This document shows, in pieces, positions 34,178 to 45,035 of a stretch of 64,000 bases of DNA. Position 1 is the stretch's first letter. Every line of letters starts with the position of its first letter. This DNA comes from Faecalicatena faecalis (GTDB lineage: Bacteria; Bacillota; Clostridia; Lachnospirales; Lachnospiraceae). Position numbers and translations under genes: made by a program. Under the pieces are notes generated by a model that saw nothing but the letters and a program-made list of their open reading frames with translations, searched no databases and had not been told where the DNA came from. The DNA lies in contig NZ_JABACJ020000005.1 of NCBI RefSeq assembly GCF_012524165.2, positions 124,001 through 188,000 of the forward strand, in the 5' to 3' direction.

Positions 34178-37100
34178 ATGTACGGAGAAGATAGGATGAC
34201 AGATCATTTCGAATACCTGCCATTATCCTCCAGTCAGATGAATATCTGGAATTTGGAAATGGCACACCCGGGACTTTCGATGAACAACATATGTACTGCG
34301 CTTAAAATAGAAGGGAATCTGGATCTGGAGCATCTTTGGACCTGTATCAGGCTTACATTTCAGGCCTTTCCATCCCTTCGTACCCGCATTACCATAAGGG
34401 ATGGAAAGCCCTGTCAGTTCGTGGCAAAGGAAATCCCTTTAGGAGCTGCTTTTTTTGATTTTACAGAGACAGACGAACAGGGGATTCAGACCTGGTTTCA
34501 GTCTGTTGCCAGGGAGCAATTTGCTTTGCTGGATCATCCGCTGTGTCAGATGATGATTTTTAAGACCTCTGAGAACAGCGGCGGTATCTATATGAAGGTA
34601 CATCATATCATTGCGGATGCATGGTCTCATGCATTGGTTACAAATCATATCATACACAACTACTTTCAGTTGCTTTCTGGACAGGAGGGGGATGCAACGC
34701 CCACCGGGTCCTATAGGGAGCATGTCTTGAGTGAACAGAAATATTTACAGTCTAAAGCTTTCGAAAAGGATAAAAAATTCTGGAAAGAAAAATTAAGGGA
34801 TATTTCCCCGGGGTTTGTTAAGGAGCATCAGTGCGCCCTGTTAAGCCCAGTCGGCCTACGAAAATCCTGTTGTTTTTCGAATCGCCTGAACCGTCTGATC
34901 GGCGGGTTCTGTGAAAAAGAGAAGGTCTCTCCTTTTGCGGTCTTTTATATGGGCCTGGCAGTGTATTTGAGGCGGATGAAGGGGCAGAAGCGTTTCTGTA
35001 TCGGGGTGCCTACCATTAACAGGCTCAATTTCAAGGAAAAGCAGACGGGCGGAATGTTCGTCAACACCCTTCCTTTCGTGAATGAGCTGGATATTTCTAT
35101 GACCTGGAATGAGTTCAACGAAAAGCTGAGGGAAGACTGGCTCTCATTACTCTGTCATCAGAGAATTCCATTTGAATCAATCAAACAATTAGCAGGGGAG
35201 AGCAGCCAAGACGGAGGCCCCTTGTTCGATATTGTTCTGTCTTATCAGAACGGTAAGATGGATCACCTTAGAGGGGCACGTGTATCTCTGGAAGGCCGTT
35301 GGTATTATAGCGGATATCAGAGTGAAGCATTGTGTATTCATCTAAGCAGCCGGGACAAAGAAAATCAGTTTGTGGTAGATTATGATTATTTGACGCAGAT
35401 CTTCAGTGAACAGGAGATTGAACATCTCCATCATGCAATCTCCCGGATTTTAAAGCGGGCGCTTCTAAACCCGGATATACCGATCTCAAGTCTGCCGATC
35501 TTAGATGAAGAGAGTGAAGAGCGAGTCATCTATGATTTTAATCAGACGGATAACTGGTATGACAGAGAGAAGAATATTGCGGAAAAGATGGCAGAAAATG
35601 TCCTGCTTTACCCAGACAGAGCCGCATTGATTTTTCAGGGAAAAAGGACATCATACCAGGAGCTGGGAAATACGGCAGTGCATATCGCCCGACAGATCAC
35701 GACACACATTAAAGCAGAAAACAGGACTGTGGCAGTTCACATGAGAAGGAGCGACAGTCTGTTTGCCGCGCTTGCAGGAATCATTTATTCAGGAAATCAC
35801 TGGCTTCTGATTGATACGAAGCTTCCTGTGAACCGGAAGAAATTGATGCTGAAAGACAGCGGGGCCGCACTGTGTATCACAGAGGATGTATGGGAAGCGG
35901 AGGAGAACTTTTCGTTTCTTCTATTTCAGGAACTTTCTATGGGGTCGGAAGTGAAAGCAGATGATTTTTACAGGGCCGCTCCAAAGGATCTTGCTTATCT
36001 GGTCTATACCTCTGGAAGCACTGGGGAGCCAAAGGCAGTAGAGATCGAGCAGCACAGTGTTTTAAACCTGGCAGATGCCATGAAGCATCTGTATCCGAAG
36101 GGGGCTGTGCTGTCCATCTGCAATGTAGGGTTTGATGCATTTCTGCTGGAAAGTGTGTTGGCACTTTTGAATGGACGGACAATTGTCATTGCATCGGAAG
36201 AAGAGATGAATCATCCGATACGGATCGGGCAGTTGATCCACGATTATGATGTGGGGTTTATGGCACTGACGCCTTCCCGATTATCTGCATACATGAAAGA
36301 AGAAGTGTTTCGAAAGGCCCTTCCCCATCTGGAGACGATTATCTGCGGAGGGGAGAGTCTGCCGCCTCAACTCTATCAGCAGATCCATGCGCACACCACG
36401 GCCTCTCTATACAATCAATATGGGCCGTCAGAAGCGACTGTGGCGGTCAGCCATGCCAAAATGAATGGAAAGGATGCTGTGAGTATCGGGGCACCACTGC
36501 AGAACTGCAGGATCTATATTCTGGATGAGTTTAAGAATCCGCTGCCGCCGGGCTGTGAAGGAGAAATCTATATCGGAGGAGAATGTCTGGCGAGAGGATA
36601 TCACAACCGGGAGGAGTTGACAAGGGATCGGTTCTTAGAGGACCCATTCGTTGCGGGGAAGCGGATATATAGGACCGGAGATTTTGGAAAATGGTCTGAA
36701 GATGGGAACATATTCTATCTGGGAAGAAAAGATCAGCAGGTGAAGCTGCTGGGACACAGGATTGAACTCTCGGAGATCGAATCTGTGCTTATGAGGCATC
36801 CATCTGTAGATACGGCTGCTGTTACTGTCTGGGAGGGAAGGCTGCTGGCCTATTTTACAGGCAGACCGTCGCTTGGGGAGGAAGAGCTATTGACTTATGC
36901 GGCCGCTTATCTGCCGCGTTATCTGCTTCCGGCAGCACTGATCAAGAAAGATGTGCTTCCCCTGACAGGAAATGGGAAGACCGATTTCGCGCGGCTTGAG
37001 AAGCCAGAGCTGCCGGATTCGACTGAAGGGCCGGCCGATGAGGTGGAAGAGCGTCTGCTGACCATCTGGAAAAGGGTACTCAAGCGAGACGGACTGGGCG

Positions 37101-40100
37101 TCTATTCGGATTACTTCCAATCCGGCGGAGACTCTCTGAATGCGGTCCAGATGCTTTTGGAGGTGGAAAAGGAATTTTCCAGGACGCTTACGGTCTCTGA
37201 ATTATACGGCTGCTCCACTCTTAGAAGATTGGGAAGCCTGATTCGCGGCAAAGCACTTGAAAAAACGGTTCCTGATTCAGAAATTAAAAGGGCAGAGAAT
37301 CAGGACTGGTATCCTCTGACCCCATCCCAAGCAGGTTTTTATGTCCTGCATGAGCTGGATGGGACCCGGATCAGCTACAATATGCCGACGGCCTTTGAGC
37401 TCAGTGAATGGCTGGAGTTCCCCAGGCTTGAACAGGCCTTTTGCAAAATGATAGAAGAGGATCCGGTATTGCGGACAACATTTCATATGGAAGCAGGAAA
37501 TGTCATTGCAAAGGTAAATCCTGCGCTTAATTTTCAGTTGGGGTGGATGGAGACGGATACCATAGAAGAAGCAATGAGGGACTTTGTAAGGCCCTTTGAC
37601 CTGGCAGAGGGGCCTCTGCTTCGGGCAGCTATGGTAAAGCTGCCGGAAAACCGGCCGGGGCTCATCTTGGATATGCATCACATCATTTCCGATGGACTGA
37701 GCAGTCAGCTTTTGCTTTCCAGGCTTCATAGGTATTATCAAGGGCTTTCGGTCAGCCGGCCGGAAGTGACCTTTGTAGATTATGCCTGGTGGAGGAAGCA
37801 CAAAGAAGATGAGGGCAGAAATCCATCCAGAGAGTTCTGGGAGGAGCAGTTCAAGGAGGGGCTGCCGAACTGGGAGCTTCCGTCTGACAGGCCAAGGCCT
37901 TCTGTATTCGACGGAAAAGGAGCACAGTATCTATTTTGGCTGCCAGAGGAATGGAATGACAAACTTAACGCGTACTGTGAGCAGCACCATGTGACTGTTT
38001 TTATGCTTTTGTTGTCCATGTATGGACTTTTGCTCAGCCGTTGTTCGGGGGCGGACAAGGTGGTTGTGGGAACGCCGTTCTCAGGACGGCGCAGACAGAA
38101 GCTGGAGGATATGACGGGCGTCTTTGTCAATACGCTTCCCGTCTGCCTGAATACAGACCCGGAGATGACAATGGAAAGCTATTTAGCATCCGTCTGCCAG
38201 ACGGTGACCAATATGCTGGATCACCAGGAAATCTCTCTTGAAGAATTGGCAGAGATTGCTGCAGTGGAGAGAAGAAGAGACCGCAATCCGTTGTTTACCA
38301 CTCTTTTTACGATGACACCACTTAAAGCGGAAGAGATTTCCATCGGCAGTGCCGGACTTACCTATGTCCCATATGAGACACATGCGGTGAAGATGGATCT
38401 GAATCTTGAGGTGACATTCCTGAAGGGAGGATATCAGTTCCGGTTCGAGTATGCAAAAAGTCTGTTCGATGAAGTTACGATCGCATTTTACAGCAGATGT
38501 ATGGTCCAGGGGCTGGCATCGATTCTGGAGGACTGTGATAGAAGACTCAAGGAAATAGAAATACTCGATATGGCTGACAGAATCCGGCTTTTGGAGCGTC
38601 CGAGAAGAATGAGGACTCCCTATGATGCAGCAACTGTCGACCAGATGATGGATGAGACAGCATTGCTTAGGCCAGAGAGGACTGCAGTGCGGTGGGGCAG
38701 GGATATCTGTGATACCTACGCCGATTTGAAATACCAATCAGATCTTCTGGCGGCAGCATTGAGGTCGGCAGGGGTACAAAGAGGAGATAAGGTCGCCTTT
38801 TTAACAAGGCGGACCGGATTACTGCCAGTTTTGATGTTCGGAATCTTAAAAACAGGGGCGGCATATGTCCCGGTAGATCCGGCGTTTCCGAAGGAGCGCA
38901 TCCGCTATATGTTAGAACAGGCTGAGGTACGGCTGGCAGTTTACGGACAGGCCGAACTTGTATTGGAGGGAATCGGCTGCGAGGCGCTTATATGGGAGGA
39001 AGAACAGATGCGCCGGACACGAATAGAGTCTACAAGTAGTCAGGAGCATGGGGGCGAGGATGCAGCAAATGTAATCTTCACTTCCGGCACCACAGGACGT
39101 CCCAAGGGCGTTGTCATGCTCCATAAGTCGTTATCCAATCTGGCAGCGCATCTGGAACCTCTGCTGGGGACGTGCAGAGAAGTCATTCTCTGTGCATCCA
39201 ATTGTGTATTCGATGTCTTTACAACAGAGACCATCCTGGCGTTAGCCAAGGGATATACGATCAGTATCGCGGATGAACAGGAGATGGTCCTTCCATGGAA
39301 GATGGCAGAGCGGATCATCCGGGATAAGGTGACTGTTCTGCAGTTGACTCCATCCAGAATCCAGATGTGCCTGGGAGATGAAAACTTTAGAAGCGCACTT
39401 CGGGGAATCCACCGAATTATACTGTTAGGCGAGCCCTGGGGGATGGAACTAAAGGACAGACTGAGAAGTCTGACAGATGCACGAATCTTTAATATTTACG
39501 GTCCTACGGAGACGTCGGTCCATAATTGTCAGGGGGATATTACCGAGTCGGATAGTATCCATATTGGGAAGCCGATCGGGAATTGCCGCTATTATCTTCT
39601 GGATAAGCATAGAAAACCAGTGCTTCCGACTGCGGTGGGGGAAATCTATATTGCCGGGGAATGTCTTTCTGCGGGATATATCAACCAGCCCGAGCTGACA
39701 GAGGAGGTATTCGTACCGGATGATATCTTAAGAGGGGAAAGGATGTACCGGACCGGAGATCTGGGAAGACTTCGGGCAGATGGAAACTGGCAGTGCCTGG
39801 GCCGTGTGGATACGCAGGTGAAGCTGGATGGACACCGGATCGAGCCGATGGAAATCTCCGAGCTGATGCTGCAATCAGGTATGGTCAGAGAGGCCGCGGT
39901 GGTCCCAGTGTATGAGGATGGGGCACCCGCTTATCTAAGAGCCGCTTTCGTAAAGGCGGAGGGATATGAAGAAGCTGCCATGCGGGAATATCTGGCGAAA
40001 GAACTGCCGGACTATATGATTCCCTCCGAGTTCTTGGAATTGGATGAGCTTCCGCGCACTTCCAGCGGCAAGACAGATGTAAAGAAGCTTGCTGTGCTGC

Positions 40101-41632
40101 AGATAGAAGGAAGCCACGAACTGCAAGTGGAAGTTGGCCACGAACCGCAATTAGAAGCCGACGAAGAATGGAGTTCTAAAGCTGATCAAGAATTGCAATC
40201 AGTATCGGAGGAAGAGCTGCAGGCAGAGACGTTTAAAAATCGCCCGTCGGACAGAATTAAGGAATTATGGACGGAGGTTCTAGGAAGGGAACCGAATCCG
40301 GATGTTTCCTTCTTTGAGCAGGGAGGGACCTCCCTAAAAGCAATCCTGGTCCTGAACCGTTACCATCAGGAGCAGTACGGATTTGATCTGAATGATTTTT
40401 ACCGTCACCCCACCTTACGTGAACAGACGGCTATCCTGACCGGGCGGGAGCATCAGATGCCAGGGGAGGAAAACTCTGTGCGGCGGCTTGGCAGTGAAAC
40501 GAAAGACTACATGGTTCCCCGCAGACTGACCGTACAGACAGAGCAAATCTTAAGGCCGGGAGGCATATTGCTGACCGGGGCTACAGGCTATCTGGGCAGC
40601 CATATCTTAAAGAAGCTGCTGGAATATGGAAATGAAGAAATATATTGTTTGATCAGGGGAGAGGAAGAACGCCTGATCAAAGTGTTGAATCTGTACTTCC
40701 AGGAAGGTTTCTATGAAAAATATAGAGAACGTCTGCATATAATGACAGGCGAATTGGCAAAAGAACGGTTCGCTCTGCCCAAAGAACAGTATGAAGAGAT
40801 GGCGGGCAGAGTCACCCGGGTGTTCCACTGCGCTGCGGATGTCAGACATTATGCAGTGGAAGCCGAGTTATATCATGCGAATGTAGAGGGGACCATGCGG
40901 GTCCTGGAGTTTGCAGAGGCCTCAGGGGCAGCGCTGATGCATATGTCCACGATCAGTACTGCCGGAAGTCATCTTCTGGAGAAACCAAAAGAACCCTATA
41001 CGTTTTCAGAGATGGATCTGGATGTGGGACAGGACTGGCAGGAAAATCCTTATGTGAAGAGTAAGGTGCTCGCTGAAAAGGCGGTGGATGATGCCGTCCA
41101 AAAGGGACTTCATGCAAGCATTTTCCGAATCGGAAGGCTTGCGGCCAACTCCTATAATGGACGGTTCCAGAAAAATCCACAGTCGAACGCCTATTACCGT
41201 TTGGTGAAAGGTATCCTGGAATTAGGTGTGCTCTCGGACAGCCTGTATCAACACAGGATGGAGTTGACTCCGGTCAATGAGGCGGCTGAGGCGGTGGTGC
41301 GGCTGAGTGGTTCTGTAGGTGGAGCGTACCATATTTACAGCCCGTACGAGGTTAAAATCGGGAGCCTTGTCAAAGCCTGCAGACCGGTGGAGAGGGTGAC
41401 AGAGGAAGAATTTGCAAACCGTTTGAAACAGAAAAGCATACAATCAGATTCACCTTATATTCAAGCATTGGCACAGACCTGGTTCGAGGCAGGAGGCTTA
41501 CAGCCCATGGTCAGAGTCAGTCAGGAAAAGACGCTGGAGAAGCTGGCGGAATTGGATTTCTGGTGGAGAGAGCCCAGGCTTGAAAAGCAGAAGCTATGCT
41601 TTTTAGAGGAAAGGAGTGAGGATAGGAAATGA
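34178..41632 (+). CDS. Two-module NRPS, C-A-T-C-A-T-R (reductive release)
   Basis: The ~2484-residue synthetase has two modules and a terminal reductase. C1 has HHIIADAWS near residue 142. A1 has LVYTSGSTG near 607. T1 has GGDSL with Ser ~986. C2 has HHIISDGLS near 1167. A2 has IFTSGTTGRPKG near 1632. T2 has GGTSL with Ser ~2052. R has GATGYLGS near 2132 and YVKSK near 2292. It makes a dipeptide released as an aldehyde. A leading C domain means the first amino acid is probably N-acylated, supported by the ligase and carrier protein at the operon end. The start at 34178 has AGGAGAAA; 34142 and 34196 are in frame. The stop overlaps the kinase start (ATGA). No epimerisation or thioesterase domain is seen. 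Confidence 0.95.
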   Translation: MYGEDRMTDHFEYLPLSSSQMNIWNLEMAHPGLSMNNICTALKIEGNLDLEHLWTCIRLTFQAFPSLRTRITIRDGKPCQFVAKEIPLGAAFFDFTETDEQGIQTWFQSVAREQFALLDHPLCQMMIFKTSENSGGIYMKVHHIIADAWSHALVTNHIIHNYFQLLSGQEGDATPTGSYREHVLSEQKYLQSKAFEKDKKFWKEKLRDISPGFVKEHQCALLSPVGLRKSCCFSNRLNRLIGGFCEKEKVSPFAVFYMGLAVYLRRMKGQKRFCIGVPTINRLNFKEKQTGGMFVNTLPFVNELDISMTWNEFNEKLREDWLSLLCHQRIPFESIKQLAGESSQDGGPLFDIVLSYQNGKMDHLRGARVSLEGRWYYSGYQSEALCIHLSSRDKENQFVVDYDYLTQIFSEQEIEHLHHAISRILKRALLNPDIPISSLPILDEESEERVIYDFNQTDNWYDREKNIAEKMAENVLLYPDRAALIFQGKRTSYQELGNTAVHIARQITTHIKAENRTVAVHMRRSDSLFAALAGIIYSGNHWLLIDTKLPVNRKKLMLKDSGAALCITEDVWEAEENFSFLLFQELSMGSEVKADDFYRAAPKDLAYLVYTSGSTGEPKAVEIEQHSVLNLADAMKHLYPKGAVLSICNVGFDAFLLESVLALLNGRTIVIASEEEMNHPIRIGQLIHDYDVGFMALTPSRLSAYMKEEVFRKALPHLETIICGGESLPPQLYQQIHAHTTASLYNQYGPSEATVAVSHAKMNGKDAVSIGAPLQNCRIYILDEFKNPLPPGCEGEIYIGGECLARGYHNREELTRDRFLEDPFVAGKRIYRTGDFGKWSEDGNIFYLGRKDQQVKLLGHRIELSEIESVLMRHPSVDTAAVTVWEGRLLAYFTGRPSLGEEELLTYAAAYLPRYLLPAALIKKDVLPLTGNGKTDFARLEKPELPDSTEGPADEVEERLLTIWKRVLKRDGLGVYSDYFQSGGDSLNAVQMLLEVEKEFSRTLTVSELYGCSTLRRLGSLIRGKALEKTVPDSEIKRAENQDWYPLTPSQAGFYVLHELDGTRISYNMPTAFELSEWLEFPRLEQAFCKMIEEDPVLRTTFHMEAGNVIAKVNPALNFQLGWMETDTIEEAMRDFVRPFDLAEGPLLRAAMVKLPENRPGLILDMHHIISDGLSSQLLLSRLHRYYQGLSVSRPEVTFVDYAWWRKHKEDEGRNPSREFWEEQFKEGLPNWELPSDRPRPSVFDGKGAQYLFWLPEEWNDKLNAYCEQHHVTVFMLLLSMYGLLLSRCSGADKVVVGTPFSGRRRQKLEDMTGVFVNTLPVCLNTDPEMTMESYLASVCQTVTNMLDHQEISLEELAEIAAVERRRDRNPLFTTLFTMTPLKAEEISIGSAGLTYVPYETHAVKMDLNLEVTFLKGGYQFRFEYAKSLFDEVTIAFYSRCMVQGLASILEDCDRRLKEIEILDMADRIRLLERPRRMRTPYDAATVDQMMDETALLRPERTAVRWGRDICDTYADLKYQSDLLAAALRSAGVQRGDKVAFLTRRTGLLPVLMFGILKTGAAYVPVDPAFPKERIRYMLEQAEVRLAVYGQAELVLEGIGCEALIWEEEQMRRTRIESTSSQEHGGEDAANVIFTSGTTGRPKGVVMLHKSLSNLAAHLEPLLGTCREVILCASNCVFDVFTTETILALAKGYTISIADEQEMVLPWKMAERIIRDKVTVLQLTPSRIQMCLGDENFRSALRGIHRIILLGEPWGMELKDRLRSLTDARIFNIYGPTETSVHNCQGDITESDSIHIGKPIGNCRYYLLDKHRKPVLPTAVGEIYIAGECLSAGYINQPELTEEVFVPDDILRGERMYRTGDLGRLRADGNWQCLGRVDTQVKLDGHRIEPMEISELMLQSGMVREAAVVPVYEDGAPAYLRAAFVKAEGYEEAAMREYLAKELPDYMIPSEFLELDELPRTSSGKTDVKKLAVLQIEGSHELQVEVGHEPQLEADEEWSSKADQELQSVSEEELQAETFKNRPSDRIKELWTEVLGREPNPDVSFFEQGGTSLKAILVLNRYHQEQYGFDLNDFYRHPTLREQTAILTGREHQMPGEENSVRRLGSETKDYMVPRRLTVQTEQILRPGGILLTGATGYLGSHILKKLLEYGNEEIYCLIRGEEERLIKVLNLYFQEGFYEKYRERLHIMTGELAKERFALPKEQYEEMAGRVTRVFHCAADVRHYAVEAELYHANVEGTMRVLEFAEASGAALMHMSTISTAGSHLLEKPKEPYTFSEMDLDVGQDWQENPYVKSKVLAEKAVDDAVQKGLHASIFRIGRLAANSYNGRFQKNPQSNAYYRLVKGILELGVLSDSLYQHRMELTPVNEAAEAVVRLSGSVGGAYHIYSPYEVKIGSLVKACRPVERVTEEEFANRLKQKSIQSDSPYIQALAQTWFEAGGLQPMVRVSQEKTLEKLAELDFWWREPRLEKQKLCFLEERSEDRK

Positions 41633-43449
41633 CGATCGTCGGACATATATTAGATATTTCAGCCGCAGCACTTGGCTTTTTCATCGTAAGCTGCCTTTTA
41701 AAGGGACGGCTTTCCGCTGCCCAGAAATTATACCTGTCCTCAGCGGTATTCCTCCTTCTGTGGCTTTTAGCGGTCAATGGCATGGACCATATGGACAGTA
41801 TGGCTGGGCTGCAGGTGCTGGACGCGATCACATGTGCGAGTTCCGCACTGTTGATTATGACGATTTTATTGATTTCGCTGGTCTTTACAAAAAATCTGGA
41901 AAAGGTCCCCCGGTATTACTGGCTGCTTTATATACTTCCGGGAATCACCACCCTGATTGTATTTACCAATCCGCTGCATCATTTATTCTACAGAAGATTT
42001 TCCATTTATGTTTCGGAGGTGCAGTTCGGACCATTGTTCATTATTTCTGGGCTGCAGTATTATGTGTATTCCATCCTGGTCATCGTGATTATGATCCGGT
42101 TCGGGTGCAGAGCCAGGGTAAAGCGGGTCTGGGGGCAGGTGGGGCTGTTCATCGGTGGTCTTTTAGTCCCTTTTTGTACAAACCTGCTCGCTACGCTCAG
42201 GATTCTGGACCTGCCGATCTTTGCTACGCCGCTGGCTTTTTTGGTAACGATCTTCTGCCATGGAATCGCAGTATACTATTTGAACTTCCTGAATATCAAA
42301 CCAGCCGCGCTGGAAAATATGGCCGCGAATGTTGCGGAGGGATATGCGGTCCTATCGGCTGACAGTTGTATCATCTACTGCAATGCAGCCTTTGAAGCAA
42401 TTTTTGGAGAAAAGTATAAAATGAGGACCAACTGCTATTTGAACAGGATCGTGGAGGATTTGGAGGAACGAAAAAAAGACGTGATCTATAATCTTTTGAA
42501 CTTTTTCGATGTATGCAAGCAGTCGGTCAATATGATTTCTTATGAGCAGGCGATTCTCAGTGAAGATGGGAAGTTCTACTATTCGGTGGAACTGACACCG
42601 ATCCTTGTTAAGCATAGACTTGCCGGGGTTATGGCGATGTTTCGGGATGTGACCAAAATCAAGGAAGAGATGCGCAGGAAGCAACAGAATTTAAGCCGTA
42701 CAATGGAGAGGGAACGTCTGATTTCACTGGGACAGATGATTGGAAGCATCTCACACAACTTAAAGACACCGATCATGGCGATTTCCGGGGATGTGACACT
42801 TCTTATAGACCTGGTCCGGGAATATGAGGAAAGCATTGGGGATGAGGAAGTGACTGTGGAAGATCATCTGGAGATTGCAAAAGAGATGTCAGGCTGGCTG
42901 AACAGAATTGGGGAATGTTGTGAATACATGTCGGACATCATTACGACGGTGAAGGGAATGGCGGCAAATTTGAGCAATACCTCTGAGGGGGAATTTACAA
43001 TCGAAGAGGTCCTCAAAAGAGTACAGATGTTCTTAAAGGGCAAGCTGGTGAAGAATGGATGCAGGCTCCTTACAGATATGAGGCTTCCCCAGGGGACGAT
43101 GATCCATGGAGATATCAACAACATGGTGCAGGTAATCAATAATCTGATCGATAATGCCTGTGATGCCATGGAGAAAACAGGCGGGGACATTGAACTAAAG
43201 GTCTATAGGACCCAGGCGGGAATCTGCATCCAGGTAAAAGATCAGGGACCAGGAATTCCCGCGGATGTGAAAGAAAAATTATTCAGGACTATGTGCACGA
43301 CAAAGGGAACGAAGGGCACGGGGCTGGGACTATACAGTTCAGCAGAAATCATCCGGGCAAGGTTCGGAGGAAAAATATGGGCTGACGACAATGAGGATGG
43401 AGGCACGAGTTTCTTTGTCGAGCTGCCTGCGGAGGATGAGAGGGAATAA
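41629..43449 (+). CDS. Sensor histidine kinase (7TM, PAS, HATPase)
   Basis: The 606-residue kinase has seven hydrophobic segments in the first ~225 residues and a PAS-like domain at ~235-345. It has an H-box (SISHNLKTPIM) and the ATPase motifs NNLIDNACD, DQGPGIP and GTGLGLYS. The seven-helix N-terminus is typical of HisKA_7TM sensors for small hydrophobic ligands or cell-surface cues. It starts by ATGA overlap with the NRPS and ends five bases before the response regulator, so it is part of the biosynthetic operon. Confidence 0.9.
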   Translation: MTIVGHILDISAAALGFFIVSCLLKGRLSAAQKLYLSSAVFLLLWLLAVNGMDHMDSMAGLQVLDAITCASSALLIMTILLISLVFTKNLEKVPRYYWLLYILPGITTLIVFTNPLHHLFYRRFSIYVSEVQFGPLFIISGLQYYVYSILVIVIMIRFGCRARVKRVWGQVGLFIGGLLVPFCTNLLATLRILDLPIFATPLAFLVTIFCHGIAVYYLNFLNIKPAALENMAANVAEGYAVLSADSCIIYCNAAFEAIFGEKYKMRTNCYLNRIVEDLEERKKDVIYNLLNFFDVCKQSVNMISYEQAILSEDGKFYYSVELTPILVKHRLAGVMAMFRDVTKIKEEMRRKQQNLSRTMERERLISLGQMIGSISHNLKTPIMAISGDVTLLIDLVREYEESIGDEEVTVEDHLEIAKEMSGWLNRIGECCEYMSDIITTVKGMAANLSNTSEGEFTIEEVLKRVQMFLKGKLVKNGCRLLTDMRLPQGTMIHGDINNMVQVINNLIDNACDAMEKTGGDIELKVYRTQAGICIQVKDQGPGIPADVKEKLFRTMCTTKGTKGTGLGLYSSAEIIRARFGGKIWADDNEDGGTSFFVELPAEDERE

Positions 43450-43454
43450 AAAAT

Positions 43455-45035
43455 ATGCGGAAGAACAGAGCAGGAAAAGAAAAAAATGGAATTCAGATGT
43501 TTATCTTGGATGATGACAGGAATATTCTTGAGGCATTAAGTGCCAATTTTCGTTCCAAGGGCTACGAGGTGGATACACAGGACAATCCTCTTGAGGCGCT
43601 TGTGCAAATGGAGAGGAAGCATTATGATATTTTGATCCTGGACTTTATCATGGCACCGATCTGCGGGGATGAGGTGGTCGCAAGGCTCCGTAAATTTGAT
43701 CAGAGGATCTGTGTGATCATGCTGACCGGACACAAGGAGTTGGCGCCGCCCCTGAATACAGTCAGAGAACTGGAAATTCAGGGATATTGCGAAAAGAGCA
43801 GCCGATATGACCAGTTGGAGCTGCTGGTGGAGAGCAGTGTCAAGAGTATCCGTCATATGAATACAATCTACCAGTATCAGGATGGGTTATCCAGCATCCT
43901 TTCCTCCATCCCGCATCTTCACCAGATGCTGCCGGTAGAGGAGCTTACACAACAGGTGCTTGTAGAGTTAAAAAGGCTGACTAGGTCAGCAGATTGTTTC
44001 GTTTGGGTAAAACCAGATGAAACACTGACGGATCTGGCTGAGGCCGAGGTGCCTAAGGATATCTATTGTGGGGCAGGTAGATTCGAGAAGTCTTTTTTAA
44101 AATTTGAGCAGGAGGATTATGTGAATGTGATTGAAGCAGTACGCCGCAGCATTCAGGATCACCGCATCCTATATCAGGAGGCACAAGGACTTTTGGTGGT
44201 GCCCCTGTTAGGGAAGAAAGAGGTAATCCTGGGTGTTATGGGGGCTACATTAGAAAAGGCGCCGGAAGATACGCTTCTGGACCTTCTTCTGGTCTATGCG
44301 GAGCAGGTTTCCACGGCGCTTCATAACACACTGCTAAAGATTCTTTTGGATGCCAACAATAAGCAGCTCACCCGCATGAACAAACGGCTGAGGGACAGCT
44401 ATATGCAGACCGTAGAGGCCATGCGGCAGCTTGTGGATGCGAAGGATCTTTATACGAGGGGCCATTCGGACCGCGTTTCCTTCTATGCAGTGGCACTTGC
44501 GAAGACGATTCATGCGGACCGCAGGGTGGTCCACCGTGTCAGGACGGCCGGACTTCTGCATGATATTGGAAAAATCGGGGTTTCGGATGCCATCTTAAGC
44601 AAGCCGGATAAACTGACGGAGGAAGAATTTGCATGCATCAAAAAGCACCCGGCGATTGGTGCGAAAATCTTATCCTGTATGGACATGTTCTGTGCGGTAG
44701 GAGGAATCGTGTGTGCACATCACGAACGGTATGACGGGACGGGATACCCCAATGGGCTGAAAGGGGAGGAGATTCCTCTGGAAGCGAGAATGATCACGAT
44801 TGCGGATTCCTTTGATGCGATGATGTCGGACAGACATTACCGGAAAAAGCTTTCTTTTGAGAAAGCAGTCAGTCAGCTCAAGGAAGGCAAAGGCAGCCAG
44901 TTCGATGCGCAGCTTGTGGAAGAATTCCTGAAAGTGCTGGAAAATTATGATGCGATCGTTGCGGAACTACAGTGGACTTATGAGGAAAATCAAAGAGGTA
45001 GATATGGAAATTATGGAACAGAAGAGTATATATAG
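43455..45035 (+). CDS. Response regulator with HD-GYP phosphodiesterase output
   Basis: The 526-residue protein has an N-terminal receiver domain (acidic pair in ILDDD, phosphoacceptor in ILDFIMA, lysine in CEKSS). A GAF-like middle (about 160-300) follows. The C-terminal HD-GYP domain has HDIGKIG and HHERYDGTGYPNGL. HD-GYP domains hydrolyse cyclic di-GMP. The output is thus a second-messenger enzyme rather than a DNA-binding domain. It is paired with the adjacent kinase. Confidence 0.9.
   Translation: MRKNRAGKEKNGIQMFILDDDRNILEALSANFRSKGYEVDTQDNPLEALVQMERKHYDILILDFIMAPICGDEVVARLRKFDQRICVIMLTGHKELAPPLNTVRELEIQGYCEKSSRYDQLELLVESSVKSIRHMNTIYQYQDGLSSILSSIPHLHQMLPVEELTQQVLVELKRLTRSADCFVWVKPDETLTDLAEAEVPKDIYCGAGRFEKSFLKFEQEDYVNVIEAVRRSIQDHRILYQEAQGLLVVPLLGKKEVILGVMGATLEKAPEDTLLDLLLVYAEQVSTALHNTLLKILLDANNKQLTRMNKRLRDSYMQTVEAMRQLVDAKDLYTRGHSDRVSFYAVALAKTIHADRRVVHRVRTAGLLHDIGKIGVSDAILSKPDKLTEEEFACIKKHPAIGAKILSCMDMFCAVGGIVCAHHERYDGTGYPNGLKGEEIPLEARMITIADSFDAMMSDRHYRKKLSFEKAVSQLKEGKGSQFDAQLVEEFLKVLENYDAIVAELQWTYEENQRGRYGNYGTEEYI

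Noticed and set aside
36887..39318. Minus-strand open frames within the NRPS
   Set aside because: They have no start signals and no family features; they arise from the codon bias of a long gene.
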